Position numbers and translations under genes: made by a program. The notes below the pieces were generated by a model, which worked only from the letters and a program-made list of their open reading frames with translations, ran no database searches and was not told the DNA's origin. Positions 35,136 to 42,154 of a stretch of DNA of 60,062 nucleotides are shown piece by piece. This DNA comes from Alphaproteobacteria bacterium (lineage in GTDB: Bacteria > Pseudomonadota > Alphaproteobacteria > Rickettsiales > JADKJE01), in contig JADKJE010000007.1 of assembly GCA_016722515.1 (NCBI GenBank), forward strand, positions 1-60,062, given 5' to 3'. The first letter of the stretch is position 1; every line of letters begins with the position of its first letter.

Positions 35136-35417
35136 TTAAGCCTTTCGAGATTGTTCAAAATGCATTCCAGCGCGAAATTGTTGGATTCTATCGTAAGTTT
35201 CGCGCTTGGTTTGGAATCCGCTTGTAATGTCGCGACATCCTCCGCCATTGTTGCAAGTTTGAACAAGTTTTGTTCCTCCATAAGCAAAATCAATATGAAA
35301 GTTTCCCGGATTGCATTTTCCAGTTTCCTTATTGAAATAGTCAACAGGATTTCCAGTCTCCTCGTTCAAGATTTGAGCGAGATTTTTCAAGTCTTTTTCT
35401 GTAATTCTACGGTTCAT
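35136..35417 (-). CDS. Conserved phage hypothetical protein
   Basis: 93 residues. A helical start (L-A-Q-I-L-N-E-E-T-G), then G-N-F-H-I-D-F-A-Y-G-G and N-G-G-G-C-R-D, a pattern found in a family of small phage proteins of unknown function. Same unit as its neighbours. Confidence 0.65.
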   Translation of the reverse strand: MNRRITEKDLKNLAQILNEETGNPVDYFNKETGKCNPGNFHIDFAYGGTKLVQTCNNGGGCRDITSGFQTKRETYDRIQQFRAGMHFEQSRKA

Positions 35418-35443
35418 TGTCTTATTCCTTATGATTGTGTGGA

Positions 35444-35998
35444 TTACAGGTTTTCGTACAGATCAAAATAGTATTGATCGTTACGAGTAGGGAAATTTTC
35501 TTGGGCAGCTTGGAAAGCATCTTCACTGGAATAGAACCCCCAGCAGGAGTCTATTTCGTTTCCATCCTTGTCCCCAGTAACAAAACCCACACATTCACCT
35601 TCCAACCATTGACGGTAGGTTTTTGCTACCGAGTCGACATATTGTTGGGCGGAAAGTGTAGAACCTTCCTTAGTCCATTCCTTGACGTTTACAACAATTT
35701 CTAACCAAGTACGATCGTGTGTAGGTATTTGCGACCTTGCAAAATGCTTTTTTACAATAGCTTCGCGATGGGATTCTAACTTTTCATCATCCGGGAAATC
35801 TTGGTGAACATCGGTCGCTAAATACTGTAAATGATCTGATTCTGTTCTACCTGTTGAAATTGCACTACGGTATTCATTCCTACCATATTGATACAGTTTG
35901 CATACCTCGTCACAAGATTCTAAAGGGCTATAACAATCTGTATCCGCATACAGTTTAACAATGAAATCCCCAAAGGTTTTTGAGTCTAGTACTTCCAT
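35444..35998 (-). CDS. Conserved phage hypothetical protein
   Basis: 184 residues. The ending G-F-V-T-G-D-K-D-G-N-E-I-D-S-C-W-G-F-Y is typical of an uncharacterised phage family also found near the H-D-F-W-L-T-R-N type gene. Mixed helical protein without membrane segments. Confidence 0.65.
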   Translation of the reverse strand: MEVLDSKTFGDFIVKLYADTDCYSPLESCDEVCKLYQYGRNEYRSAISTGRTESDHLQYLATDVHQDFPDDEKLESHREAIVKKHFARSQIPTHDRTWLEIVVNVKEWTKEGSTLSAQQYVDSVAKTYRQWLEGECVGFVTGDKDGNEIDSCWGFYSSEDAFQAAQENFPTRNDQYYFDLYENL

Positions 35999-36002
35999 CT
36001 TA

Positions 36003-36098
36003 TCACCCCTTTACCCAATAGTGTAAAGCAAAGAACGTAATTACAGTAGGAGCTACGATGTAGGTAGCTAGTGCATGTATGTAGATTGTAGTGTCCAT
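36003..36098 (-). CDS. Tiny membrane peptide
   Basis: 31 residues, almost one hydrophobic helix (Y-I-V-A-P-T-V-I-T-F-F-A-L). It sits 4 bases before the next gene and 3 after the previous one, so it is likely translated; otherwise little can be said. Confidence 0.45.
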   Translation of the reverse strand: MDTTIYIHALATYIVAPTVITFFALHYWVKG

Positions 36099-36101
36099 GA
36101 T

Positions 36102-36296
36102 TCAGTTTTCCGACCAGCAAGAGCCGTAAGCATTTTGGTAGCAAGTGGAAAGGCTTTCCGCCTTATGCACTTCCCTTGTAACAACCTGCACAAGTGCAGT
36201 GCTAACAGGAGCAACAAACTTGCTAACACGCTCCATGTTAGGACGTGTAACAGGTGCAGTGACAATCAAGAGAGCTAGTGTGAGAGAGTCAATCAT
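36102..36296 (-). CDS. Small protein with N-terminal hydrophobic helix
   Basis: 64 residues with a GGAG ribosome site 7 bases before the ATG. A hydrophobic first helix is followed by a charged part and two cysteines (C-Y and C-W) near the end, which may form a disulphide outside the cytoplasm. First gene left of the origin-like region. Confidence 0.6.
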   Translation of the reverse strand: MIDSLTLALLIVTAPVTRPNMERVSKFVAPVSTALVQVVTREVHKAESLSTCYQNAYGSCWSEN

Positions 36297-36359
36297 TTTG
36301 TTTCTCCAAGTCTAGTGTTGGTGGCCAGTTGCTTTCTCTTCTATAAATATACACTATCC

Positions 36360-36665
36360 ACTAGCGCTAGTCAATAGATGTGACGAAAATAAATGCGATA
36401 ATGCAAAATAGTTTGGCGCTTGTGCATAGATCTTATGCACAAAGTATTAACACAATGTGGATAAGGGTAATACCCCTAATCATATATGGTAGGTAGGGAG
36501 TGGGTGCTCGAAGTAAAATTATAGAAAAGAAACGGAATTTCATACTTTCCAAAATTATAGAAAGACCTTTTAACTTCATACTCTATAAGCCTTAACACTT
36601 ACCCACTATGACTTAGTGCCTATCCCCAAAAAGAAAAGCCAACCCTAGCTTCATACTCTACCTAC
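36360..36665. promoter_or_regulatory. Candidate replication origin
   Basis: A non-coding AT-rich region (36297-36819). It contains TTATGCACA (36433-36441, matches the DnaA consensus TTWTNCACA), a near copy on the other strand, TGTGGATAA (36456-36464, a perfect DnaA box in reverse), and a perfect inverted repeat TTGTGCATA/TATGCACAA (36420-36442). AT-rich DNA and three TTCATACT boxes (36538, 36574, 36649) follow. The cluster resembles an origin with iteron-like sites. No replication initiator gene of the RepA type was recognised, so this remains a prediction. Confidence 0.5.
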
Positions 36666-36677
36666 TATCCTGGATAC

Positions 36678-36715
36678 GAAAAAGCGGCCCAAGGTAAACC
36701 CTGAACCGCTCTTGC
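36678..36715 (-). terminator. Terminator-like hairpin (minus direction)
   Basis: AGCGG / CCGCT stem around an 18-base loop with some internal pairing, followed by TTTTTC on the minus strand. It lies about 100 bases after the gene ending at 36820 and would stop leftward transcription before the origin-like region. Confidence 0.5.
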
Positions 36716-36819
36716 GTGTACCACAGTCTCTTTCCCATTCCCAATTGCATTCCGTTGTTGGTTCCCCGTTGAGTTTCCTAACCAACAATCTGTGGCCACG
36801 ACTTCTACAGCAATGTAGT

Positions 36820-37083
36820 TTAATCGTGCTCGATGCTACCGTCTGGTCCAAGCCGCTTGTTCAACCGATCAAGAGTTATGGACACCAGCCCAACAACTTC
36901 AAAGTGGTTGCCTTCGCTTGCCCAAGTATAACTGTGGCCAGTGGACTTGTCATCATTCTCCAAAGCGAAGGACGCTGTAATCACAACAGCACTAGCACCA
37001 AGTTCAATCAGTTCTTCACGAACTCTTGCAATCTTGGCCACAAGCGTTTTCTGCTCGTCTTCGTCTAATCTTGTTGCGATCAT
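36820..37083 (-). CDS. Hypothetical protein
   Basis: 87 residues from M-I-A-T-R-L (ATG at 37083, overlapping the upstream stop as ATGA). A helical first half (E-Q-K-T-L-V-A-K-I-A-R-V-R-E-E-L) and a beta-prone second half. Not recognised. Confidence 0.6.
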   Translation of the reverse strand: MIATRLDEDEQKTLVAKIARVREELIELGASAVVITASFALENDDKSTGHSYTWASEGNHFEVVGLVSITLDRLNKRLGPDGSIEHD

Positions 37084-37223
37084 TTCAAGACCCAATAGCC
37101 GAACGTAAGCCAGCAAGCCAGGGCGATGCCTACAAGCAACGGCGAAGCTCCACAGTCAACAGCCCTTGCGTAGCAAATGCCAGCGCAAGCCGAGCCTGAC
37201 AAAACCATGATTTTTCTGTTCAT
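37080..37223 (-). CDS. Small membrane protein
   Basis: 47 residues with two hydrophobic stretches and three cysteines. Overlaps on both sides (ATGA at the 3' end, 4 bases at the 5' end) indicate a coupled chain. Function unknown. Confidence 0.55.
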   Translation of the reverse strand: MNRKIMVLSGSACAGICYARAVDCGASPLLVGIALACWLTFGYWVLK

Positions 37224-37426
37224 ACTTCTTCAAACCATTCGGCAATTTTTTCATTGTCATCGCCCCAAACCTCATAAACAACCTCACCGAACGTATCCGG
37301 TGTCAGGCCAATGGTGGTTTGTGCAAAGCTGGAGTCCCTTGTTGTTTTGGTTGCTGCTGGTGTAAAGATTGTACCAGCCGGGATTATCAAATCTTTCTTA
37401 AGCCTTACGGCTTTAGTCTTGCTCAT
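37220..37426 (-). CDS. Small hypothetical protein
   Basis: 68 residues. K-A-V-R-L-K-K-D-L-I-I-P-A-G-T-I-F is a pattern common in short phage proteins with a beta-fold; acidic C-terminus. ATG overlaps the upstream stop. Confidence 0.6.
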   Translation of the reverse strand: MSKTKAVRLKKDLIIPAGTIFTPAATKTTRDSSFAQTTIGLTPDTFGEVVYEVWGDDNEKIAEWFEEV

Positions 37427-37677
37427 ACTTTCCTGAATCCTTGCAGCTTGAGTTTCAATTCCAGATCGGTTGTCGCACCTGCTTTAGACGTGTGCCAGCC
37501 GCTGTACTGGATTCCAGCGTAGCAAGGGATGTTGCCACCACCAATTGCATTCTGCAACCTGAAAGGCTTTTGGAACGCCTGAGCACAAAACATCCCAGGC
37601 ATTTCCTTAGACTCCAAGAACCTGACATCGACGTTGTTTGGATCTTCACCAGCGATTGTGCTCAAGGTTAACCCCAT
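37423..37677 (-). CDS. Hypothetical protein
   Basis: 84 residues from M-G-L-T-L-S (ATG at 37677, 10 bases inside the upstream gene). Beta-prone with G-G-G-N-I-P-C-Y. A longer reading to 37752 would overlap the upstream gene fully and is less likely. Confidence 0.55.
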   Translation of the reverse strand: MGLTLSTIAGEDPNNVDVRFLESKEMPGMFCAQAFQKPFRLQNAIGGGNIPCYAGIQYSGWHTSKAGATTDLELKLKLQGFRKV

Positions 37678-37859
37678 ACGTTGACGAACACCCAACTGGA
37701 GCCGTCTGCTAAAAGGAATGGAAAGATCTTGTCTGGTTGGTAAGATACACACTTGCTAATGTGTGGCCACAACCTTTTGTACTTGTACTTAGACTCATGG
37801 CCTACAACCAGTTTCCCAACTGCATATTGCGGATACGCTGAGAACCTAGTCAAGACCAT
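37668..37859 (-). CDS. Small hypothetical protein
   Basis: 63 residues with many aromatic and basic residues (Y-K-Y-K-R-L-W-P-H). A TGTGGCCACA site at 37762 is read here as W-P-H, a third codon phase for that palindrome. Its start shares a base with the end of the next gene upstream. Confidence 0.55.
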   Translation of the reverse strand: MVLTRFSAYPQYAVGKLVVGHESKYKYKRLWPHISKCVSYQPDKIFPFLLADGSSWVFVNVWG

Positions 37860-38092
37860 TACTTGCTCTCAACCAACTTGGTTTCAAGCTCCGCAATCTT
37901 ACTTTTCAAATCTCGGATTGTTTGGCAAACCTTGCTGGTGTACGCAATCCGCTGCCCTGAATGGCGATCAATCCCACGCACAGTACCGCACGGCCATTCG
38001 TCGCGGTCGCCAAGCTCAGGGAACCAGTCGTGAAATTTGCCGCCATCCATCCCGCACCCAGGGCACAGGTCTTTGATTGGTTTTCCTGGCAT
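37859..38092 (-). CDS. Small protein with C-x2-C and coiled-coil end
   Basis: 77 residues from M-P-G-K-P (ATG at 38092, overlapping the upstream TAA). C-P-G-C-G-M near the start, W-P-C-G in the middle, then a coiled coil to the end. Might bind zinc. Function unknown. Confidence 0.55.
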   Translation of the reverse strand: MPGKPIKDLCPGCGMDGGKFHDWFPELGDRDEWPCGTVRGIDRHSGQRIAYTSKVCQTIRDLKSKIAELETKLVESK

Positions 38093-38175
38093 TACAAAAC
38101 CTGTGACGCGATGATTAGAAGCAAGCCGATCAAGACCAGACCGATTTGCAAAGCTGTTATGGCTACCCTGCTCAT
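38092..38175 (-). CDS. Tiny membrane peptide
   Basis: 27 residues, one transmembrane helix (I-G-L-V-L-I-G-L-L-L-I-I-A). ATGA overlap upstream and TAATG overlap downstream. Near the endolysin gene; such peptides may be spanin- or holin-like accessories, but that is a guess. Confidence 0.5.
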   Translation of the reverse strand: MSRVAITALQIGLVLIGLLLIIASQVL

Positions 38176-38357
38176 GGCTTAAACTCCACCGAGTTAGTTG
38201 TGTCACACTTAGCAGTATCTGAGCAACCGCAAACAACAGTTTGAACTTTGGTTGTTTTTCTTAGGACTGTGTTTTCGTTAACTGTGTTGATAGTAAGTCC
38301 TAGCAAAATTAAACACCCTGCTAGAATTGCTACCAAAAAGAGTTCATCCTTGCTCAT
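38172..38357 (-). CDS. Membrane protein with cysteine-rich tail
   Basis: 61 residues: a hydrophobic helix at about 6-22, then a periplasm-like tail with C-G-C and a further cysteine. Position just after the endolysin and SEC-C genes would fit a lysis accessory (for example a spanin-like partner), but no spanin pair was clearly seen. Confidence 0.55.
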   Translation of the reverse strand: MSKDELFLVAILAGCLILLGLTINTVNENTVLRKTTKVQTVVCGCSDTAKCDTTNSVEFKP

Positions 38358-38572
38358 CGCAAATACCGCTTGAACTCAAGCACACGCCGACCGTTCTGGC
38401 ACTTCTTAGCCTTCTGGCCACAGCCGCAAGGACATAGGCCGTTGCGCTCCGTTTGCTTGATGGCTTTGACACCAGCCGCACGCTGTTCCGCAGTCATGGT
38501 CGGTTTGGTGGTCGGTTCGATCCTGGTGCCGAGCTTGGTAGCAAGATCTTGTGCGGTAGGTTCGGTGTTCAC
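38354..38572 (-). CDS. SEC-C motif protein
   Basis: 72 residues from a GTG that overlaps the endolysin stop (GTGA). The C-terminal N-G-L-C-P-C-G-C-G-Q-K-A-K-K-C is close to the zinc-binding SEC-C motif. The first half is threonine/proline-rich. Role unknown. Confidence 0.65.
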   Translation of the reverse strand: MNTEPTAQDLATKLGTRIEPTTKPTMTAEQRAAGVKAIKQTERNGLCPCGCGQKAKKCQNGRRVLEFKRYLR

Positions 38573-38994
38573 AGTGTCAGTCCTTTTGGATGTTGTTCGA
38601 GAAGGGAGCCAAGTGTCAGGTGTTCGGTGTATTGGAAGTGTGGACGGTCTTTCTTCTTGCGCCAATCCCCACCCCATTCAAGCCCAAGGTCGCGGCCAAT
38701 TTTGCCGATCTTTCCCCAAACCAAATCATCATCCCAAACAGCTTTGCCTTTGACCACTGGAACAACGTCGAAAGCACGCTGCCAGTTGTGCCAGGACTCG
38801 CCAGCTTCGGCCCAAGTGACAATCTCGCCAATTTGTGTACGGCCTTGCGCGTACAGCTTGGTTTGAGCTTCAAAGTCGCTGTACGTCCTGGTGACGATCA
38901 AGTCAATACTAGCTTCACCACACAAGCGTACAAGTTCCAAAGCAAGGTCCTCAACCTGTGGCAACAGATCGCTTGTCTTCCTGCTGGTAATCAT
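38569..38994 (-). CDS. M15-family endolysin (L-alanyl-D-glutamate peptidase-like)
   Basis: 141 residues from M-I-T-S-R (ATG at 38994). The zinc ligands fit family M15: S-W-H-N-W-Q-R-A-F-D (His69, Asp76) and D-R-P-H-F-Q (His119). T5-type endolysins of this size cleave the peptide of peptidoglycan at the end of infection. There is no signal peptide, so a holin is needed; the candidate is at 41012-41377. Confidence 0.88.
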   Translation of the reverse strand: MITSRKTSDLLPQVEDLALELVRLCGEASIDLIVTRTYSDFEAQTKLYAQGRTQIGEIVTWAEAGESWHNWQRAFDVVPVVKGKAVWDDDLVWGKIGKIGRDLGLEWGGDWRKKKDRPHFQYTEHLTLGSLLEQHPKGLTL

Positions 38995-39636
38995 TTCTTG
39001 AAAGCCTTTGGAACTCGGAGTTGTACCCAACCCCCGTTGGTTGTTTCAGTTGCTTTGACGTATCCGACCAAGTGTTTAGCCTTCATCTCGTCAAGCACTG
39101 TTCTTACGTCATAGAAGTTAAGCTCAGAATCTTGTAATTCCAAGCGAATTTTTATGCGTTGGAAGATTTTTATTGCCGAAGGTCCGTCATGGCCAATAAC
39201 TGCCAAGATTTCCTTTTCAAGATCTAAGCCCTTCTTAGGCTCAGACTTAGGCTTGTTCTGTGGCGTGACTTCAAACTTACCTCAACTCTTTCAACAAATT
39301 AAGACTTGTTTTCTCGGTAGCTTTGCAAACAGGTAAAGCTACCCACGTTTCAAAAGTAGTCTTCCAGTCTAGCTTACGCTCAGGATGTGCAGCCCTGGTC
39401 CTGACAATCTCTGCGGTACCTTCCGGTTCCCACTTGCGCTGTTCCGTAAGCTCGTACACCATCCCGTTCATGTTCGGTGCGTGTGACCGCTTGACGGTAC
39501 CTACAAAGAGCAATCCATCAAGGATGTTCTGTAGGTCTGGAACTTTAACACCTGCAACGTGCAAACGCAGCCGGATGCCTTCAACCGTTGTTGCATCACC
39601 GCTGTTGATCGCGGTTAGGACTAAAGCGGTTGTCAT
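38991..39636 (-). CDS. Tandem winged-helix-like protein (frame break at about 39280)
   Basis: The first frame (39636 to 39277) and a second frame (about 39280 to 38991) appear to be one gene: the second has no good start, and removal of one base near 39280 joins L-L-K-E-L to G-K-F-E-V. Each half looks like a small winged helix with similar order (helix, L-x-V-x-x-L-x-x-x-L, then a beta hairpin), so an internal duplication is possible. Total about 214 residues. It may be a DNA-binding regulator. Confidence 0.5.
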
Positions 39637-39833
39637 GTTTTTATACCGTCTGTAGCAGCCTTTAGCTTGATTTTCAAATCCTCAATCTTTTTTTCCAACT
39701 CCCAAATGTCTTTGTTGGTGTTAGGGCAATAAAACCACCCAGTTCCTTCTACGCACAGCTTTCCGTTTTTATTGCTAGTTTTAGTTTCTTCGGTACACCT
39801 TGACGCTTTACGACAAGAATTGCAAAAGTTCAT
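39633..39833 (-). CDS. Small cysteine-rich coiled-coil protein
   Basis: 66 residues from M-N-F-C-N-S-C (ATG at 39833). Five cysteines including C-N-S-C and W-F-Y-C-P-N suggest a metal site; the end is a helix (W-E-L-E-K-K-I-E-D-L). ATGA overlap with the next gene. Confidence 0.55.
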   Translation of the reverse strand: MNFCNSCRKASRCTEETKTSNKNGKLCVEGTGWFYCPNTNKDIWELEKKIEDLKIKLKAATDGIKT

Positions 39834-40081
39834 GGCTTCTTCACCGAGATAACAACACCTTCTTCCCGTAGTGCTTTGATGAAGTTTCCAGCCATGATCG
39901 CCATGTTGCAATCAGTCTCTGCATGGCTAAGTGCCAAAATAACTCTAGACTCAAGGTCCAGGTTTTCGGTTAGGATTTGGCCATCGCTAACGTACTCTTC
40001 CTTCTTGGATTCCATTTCTTCAATTGTGGCCACAGCTTCACTGTAGCCCAACGAAGCGGTCAGCATTGTCGGTTTTGTCAT
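39830..40081 (-). CDS. Hypothetical protein
   Basis: 83 residues from the ATG at 40081 (a TTG at 40090 is also possible). Acidic, helical (E-A-V-A-T-I-E-E-M-E). It overlaps the 3' end of the upstream gene by about 44 bases. A TGTGGCCACA site lies at 40025. Confidence 0.55.
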   Translation of the reverse strand: MTKPTMLTASLGYSEAVATIEEMESKKEEYVSDGQILTENLDLESRVILALSHAETDCNMAIMAGNFIKALREEGVVISVKKP

Positions 40082-40457
40082 CGGAATCAACCCCTTTGTT
40101 GTCGGTTTGTTCGTATCGTTTGGTTAATCGTTTCTCAAGTAAGCGAACTTGCAAAATTCCGTGATGCTTGCAGAACTCGCCAAGCACAAGGTTTTCATTG
40201 CTTACAAGAACTTCAACCAAGCCAAGTTCTTCAAGCTCAAAAATTGCGTTTAGCACCGCATAGCGGTGCTTAGGGCTTGGCTCGTTGGCGTAGTCTGCGT
40301 TCCAGCTAAACACCCGAATCCGGCACTGTTCATAAGTCATCCAACCATAGCGGCGAAGACCAAGCATGATTGCAAATTCAGGATCTTTAACAACTGCACG
40401 TTGTTCACACTTCGTACCAAAAGCGTGCTCTGCAATCTGTGGTGTTTCTTCGCGCAA
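40038..40457 (-). CDS. Winged-helix-like protein
   Basis: 139 residues starting at a TTG preceded by GGGAGGG. The part G-W-M-T-Y-E-Q-C-R-I-R-V to L-E-E-L-G-L-V-E-V looks like a winged helix; the tail is charged and probably flexible. It may be a regulator. A TTTATACTT box lies upstream at 40490. Confidence 0.5.
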   Translation of the reverse strand: MREETPQIAEHAFGTKCEQRAVVKDPEFAIMLGLRRYGWMTYEQCRIRVFSWNADYANEPSPKHRYAVLNAIFELEELGLVEVLVSNENLVLGEFCKHHGILQVRLLEKRLTKRYEQTDNKGVDSDDKTDNADRFVGLQ

Positions 40458-40480
40458 CTGGAAGCCCTCCCTTGTGCTAA

Positions 40481-40500
40481 AGGGAAGTTAAGTATAAACC
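40481..40500 (-). promoter_or_regulatory. Promoter/operator candidate for the leftward unit
   Basis: GTTTATACTT on the minus strand (40490-40499) lies about 33 bases upstream of the TTG at 40457. It belongs to the same box family as the arrays at 31.9-32.5 kb. TATACT could be a -10 element. No strong -35 is visible. Confidence 0.4.
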
Positions 40501-40520
40501 TACAGTCTGGCAAGAAACTT

Positions 40521-41015
40521 TTACGCTAAGAAAATCTTTTTCTGGTTCCAGCGATCAGTTGCTTCAACCATTGCTTGCAGATCGTCAGACGCTTCTTCGG
40601 CAGATCCGTCGTTCCAAGCGCCTTTACCGCCAACGCGAACGCCACTGAAAAGAAGGTTTGCGCGAAAGCGCGAAGCTCCAGAATCTACAGCGGCGTCAAA
40701 CAGGATTTGGTCGGCCATAGCACGCGCATCGCCTTCGTCCTGGTCCGGTAAGGAAAAGCGGGTGCCGTAGAGCAAGTCATGGGGAAAGGCACCCCAGACA
40801 CCTTGGCCGAACGGCGACAGGATAGGCCACAGTGGGCGCGGGATCGAGAGTAGGTCTGTCTGGTACCCTGCTGGGACCGCAATGTCCAGGGGTGCCCATT
40901 TGCCGTATCCAGGCCACAGGTACACGAAGTCGGCAACCAGGATAAAGGGGTACTTTGGTCGCCCTGGGGGAAGCTCAACTCTTGGCCGTCCGAGTGGGAA
41001 TCTGTCGAGGTTCAC
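40521..41015 (-). CDS. DUF1353 protein
   Basis: 164 residues. A-G-Y-Q-T-D-L-L-S-I-P-R near 48-59 and H-D-L-L-Y-G near 79 are the signature of DUF1353 (PF07087), a family common in phages next to lysis genes, function unknown. The ATG overlaps the stop of the holin-like gene. Confidence 0.8.
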   Translation of the reverse strand: MNLDRFPLGRPRVELPPGRPKYPFILVADFVYLWPGYGKWAPLDIAVPAGYQTDLLSIPRPLWPILSPFGQGVWGAFPHDLLYGTRFSLPDQDEGDARAMADQILFDAAVDSGASRFRANLLFSGVRVGGKGAWNDGSAEEASDDLQAMVEATDRWNQKKIFLA

Positions 41016-41377
41016 TGTTCATCCTCGCTACGCCAAGCCAGGGGTGATGTTGCTGGGCGAATTTTATCTTTGGCAGGTGTTGGTTCTTTGTCAGGCTTAA
41101 CCGCAAGTTCTAGTAGCGGTGCGTTTGCGCTTCTGCGATCTTCACAAGTCTTTTCCAGAACTAACAATCTCGTGTCCTGGACAGCGTTCGTCTCTCTTGT
41201 GGCCACAGTGCTTGTCAATTGCCAAACCGCAATTGGTAGCAGCAAAGCGTTCATAACCCCCATGAACAAAACACCCGCTTTGATGATGCCTTTTGATTCC
41301 GAAATTGTTTCCTGTACTCCATCCATCTTGGTTTCCAGGGTGGATAGGCGGTCGGTAAGTTCGGTGTGCTGGTCCAT
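41012..41377 (-). CDS. Holin-like or spanin-like membrane protein
   Basis: 121 residues from M-D-Q-H-T-E-L (ATG at 41377). A coiled coil (L-S-T-L-E-T-K-M) comes first, then one hydrophobic segment (about 35-55), then another charged helix with a cysteine. This layout fits small phage holins or hemolysin XhlA-like proteins. It stands near the endolysin and DUF1353 genes. A TGTGGCCACA site lies at 41209. Confidence 0.55.
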   Translation of the reverse strand: MDQHTELTDRLSTLETKMDGVQETISESKGIIKAGVLFMGVMNALLLPIAVWQLTSTVATRETNAVQDTRLLVLEKTCEDRRSANAPLLELAVKPDKEPTPAKDKIRPATSPLAWRSEDEQ

Positions 41378-41431
41378 GTCGGAAAAGATACAGGCCAAGT
41401 CGGGTATAAACTCCCGTGGTATATTAAGGGC
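41378..41431. promoter_or_regulatory. Divergent promoter region before the terminase
   Basis: 54 bases separate the leftward lysis unit from the rightward late unit. The plus strand has GGTATAAACT inside a CGGG..CCCG inverted repeat (41401-41416) and GGTATATTAAGGG just before the ATG at 41432; the minus strand reads GTTTATACC. Related to the TTTATACTT boxes. Late promoters could lie here. Confidence 0.4.
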
Positions 41432-42154
41432 ATGAATTTACAGACTCCGGCTTGGGCGGTCGGGGCCGAAAAGCCCAAAACACCGCTCAAAAATCCATTT
41501 GAGACACCGCTTGCCTTGAAAACCCAAAGCTCCGCTAAGGGTGCAAAGGATGTTGTTGCGGTCAACGACGATGATGTAATAGAGCCTGTTGAAGTAACAG
41601 ACGAAATTAGAGTCTTATCGGCAGATCAACATTTGGGGCCAAGAGACTTCATAATGTTGTCTTCAATCTCCATCTTAGGGCAAATGCCTAAAGAGGAGCG
41701 TGTTTTACGGACAACCTTTGTTCGTGAATACCTTTACGATTTTGACGCTGTTGAAGCTAGTACAAGGCTTGGATACCTTAACGTAAAGACACCTTATGAA
41801 AGGTGGTCCCCTGCTGAGAAGGTTGCGCGGGTGCTTATGGGCGAACCTGCTGTAAAGCGTTTGATTAAAGAATGTATGTTGGAGCTTATCAACCAGGAAG
41901 ACTCTGACAAAGTTGTTTTCACTATGCTTTTGCGTGAAGCAACAAACTGTGGACCTTCGGGTAATGCTGCGGCAAGAAACACCGCAACTAAGCAATTGAT
42001 GGATTTGTTATTGCGTGCTAAGGATAACCGTAACCAAGGTGAGGTTGTTCGCGGTAACGTGATGGTAATGCCAAGTGCAATTGAAAGTGAAACTGATTGG
42101 GAAAAACGCGCAAAGGCTTCGCAAAAAGAACTAAAGGATAGCATTGGTGCTTGA
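41432..42154 (+). CDS. terS: Terminase small subunit-like
   Basis: 240 residues from M-N-L-Q-T-P (ATG at 41432). A disordered N-terminus is followed by F-V-R-E-Y-L-Y-D-F-D-A-V-E-A-S-T-R-L-G-Y, which matches the DNA-binding helix pair of terminase small subunits. It should recognise the packaging site and recruit the large subunit encoded immediately downstream, whose start overlaps this gene by 8 bases. Confidence 0.75.
   Translation: MNLQTPAWAVGAEKPKTPLKNPFETPLALKTQSSAKGAKDVVAVNDDDVIEPVEVTDEIRVLSADQHLGPRDFIMLSSISILGQMPKEERVLRTTFVREYLYDFDAVEASTRLGYLNVKTPYERWSPAEKVARVLMGEPAVKRLIKECMLELINQEDSDKVVFTMLLREATNCGPSGNAAARNTATKQLMDLLLRAKDNRNQGEVVRGNVMVMPSAIESETDWEKRAKASQKELKDSIGA

Noticed and set aside
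24839..41398. Lysogeny module
   Set aside because: No integrase, excisionase, Cro/CI-like repressor or ParAB protein could be recognised among the accessory genes, although several small genes remain unidentified.
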